A stretch of 64,000 bases of DNA from Streptomyces sp. MH60. GTDB taxonomy: Bacteria > Actinomycetota > Actinomycetes > Streptomycetales > Streptomycetaceae. Positions within the stretch are counted from its first letter, which is position 1, and each line of letters begins with the position of its first letter. The DNA lies in the NCBI RefSeq assembly GCF_002939385.1, contig NZ_MULI01000002.1, positions 62,001-126,000 on the forward strand. The letters are read 5' to 3'. Below are positions 63,519 to 64,000 of the stretch, one piece after another. Under the pieces are notes generated by a model. That model was not told the origin of the DNA. It saw only the letters and a program-made list of their open reading frames with translations, and made no database searches. The position numbers were made by a program, and so were the translations under genes.

Positions 63519-64000
63519 ATGCGAGACCGATTTACCGTGGTTGGCCGGGCGACAGGCTGTCATCTCTTCGAAGGAGACGGCACCCGGCCCGTCGACGAGG
63601 ACAACATCCACGTCAAGTACACCCCCAAACGTGTGCAGTTCCCCGAGGAGATCGCCGCCTGGCGGCGCTCCATCGAAACGGAGGAGGAACGCAAGGAAGC
63701 CAGCGGGCTGCCCCACCGCTGGAACAACGCGCGCTTCGCGGTCGAGCGGGTCGTGGTCACCCGTACCCATCTGGCCGAGGACCCCGTCGTCTCCCTCACC
63801 CTGCGGGACGCCGACTACTTCGACTTCCTCACCACCTCGCTCAACCTCGACCGACGCCAGAAGAACGGCCTCACACTGCGCCAGCAGTACCTGGAAGGCA
63901 GCGACCCGGCCGACGCGCCCTCCTGGATGAACTGTAGCTTCGGCATCAACGTGGCCCTGGAAACCGGCAAGGACGGCAAGATGCTGTTCTCCCGGCGCAG
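63519..64000 (+). CDS. unknown protein, possibly NUDIX-like, cut by window end
   Basis: The ATG at 63519 has GTGGAGTTG six bases before it, and the frame is open for 160 codons to the window end. It reads MRDRFTVVGRATGCHLFEGD, later NNARFAVERVVVTRT and DPVVSLTLRDADYFDFLTTS. The last visible part, FGINVALETGKDGKMLFSRR, looks like the entering strands of a NUDIX fold, but the GX5EX7REUXEEXGU box would be beyond 64000. It is divergent from the caspase gene by 59 bp and may share its regulation. Confidence 0.6.
   Translation, partial: MRDRFTVVGRATGCHLFEGDGTRPVDEDNIHVKYTPKRVQFPEEIAAWRRSIETEEERKEASGLPHRWNNARFAVERVVVTRTHLAEDPVVSLTLRDADYFDFLTTSLNLDRRQKNGLTLRQQYLEGSDPADAPSWMNCSFGINVALETGKDGKMLFSRR

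Overview
The window is about 71% G+C. Its genes have strong third-position GC bias, GTG/TTG starts, Tat-exported hydrolases, SpoIIE-type phosphatases, a gamma-butyrolactone-receptor-like regulator and many TetR/LysR/MarR regulators. This points to Streptomyces or a very close relative, and the many transposase scraps and broken genes suggest an accessory (arm-like) part of the chromosome.

Layout. 0-12 kb is mixed: a MarR/MFS pair, two small secreted proteins, SnoaL-like and Atu4866-like proteins, two SDR enzymes, a signal peptidase I, an SRAP protein and an arginase-like protein. These are interspersed with remnants of Tn3-, IS5- and PhzF-type genes. 11.9-15.8 kb carries a FadR-type regulator divergent from an IlvD/Edd sugar-acid dehydratase and an FAH-family enzyme, a likely oxidative pentose route. 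16.4-33.8 kb is a plant-polysaccharide region: a Tat-exported GH78 rhamnosidase, a complete bxl-type operon (lipoprotein, two permeases, GH3 beta-xylosidase, divergent LacI regulator) and a Tat-exported GH11 xylanase. A LysR/hydrolase/MFS set lies inside it, and an 18-bp perfect inverted repeat (15835 and 23508) brackets the first part. 33.8-41 kb holds small enzymes, a kinase pseudogene, a HAD phosphatase, an orphan TetR/ScbR-like gene with a SUKH gene, and an IS5 tail. 41-49.4 kb has oxidoreductases under a TetR regulator, an MFS exporter, an epoxide-hydrolase-like gene with a TetR gene, and an Rrf2 regulator whose 22-bp operator is repeated before an amidohydrolase gene. 49.7-55.4 kb is mixed signalling: a GAF-SpoIIE phosphatase, an SDR, an XRE/MmyB regulator and a DUF2461 protein.

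The right end (55.6-64 kb) is the most unusual part. Three tightly packed minus-strand genes encode a 1502-aa caspase-like peptidase fused to a NACHT/STAND-type P-loop ATPase and a WD-type propeller, an LCAT-like alpha/beta hydrolase whose nucleophile position is Ala, and a pentapeptide-repeat protein with C-terminal membrane segments. A divergent gene, possibly NUDIX-like, runs off the window. The architecture resembles prokaryotic conflict or programmed-death modules.

No rRNA, complete tRNA or CRISPR array was seen. All family names rest on motif recognition by eye; no database search was run.
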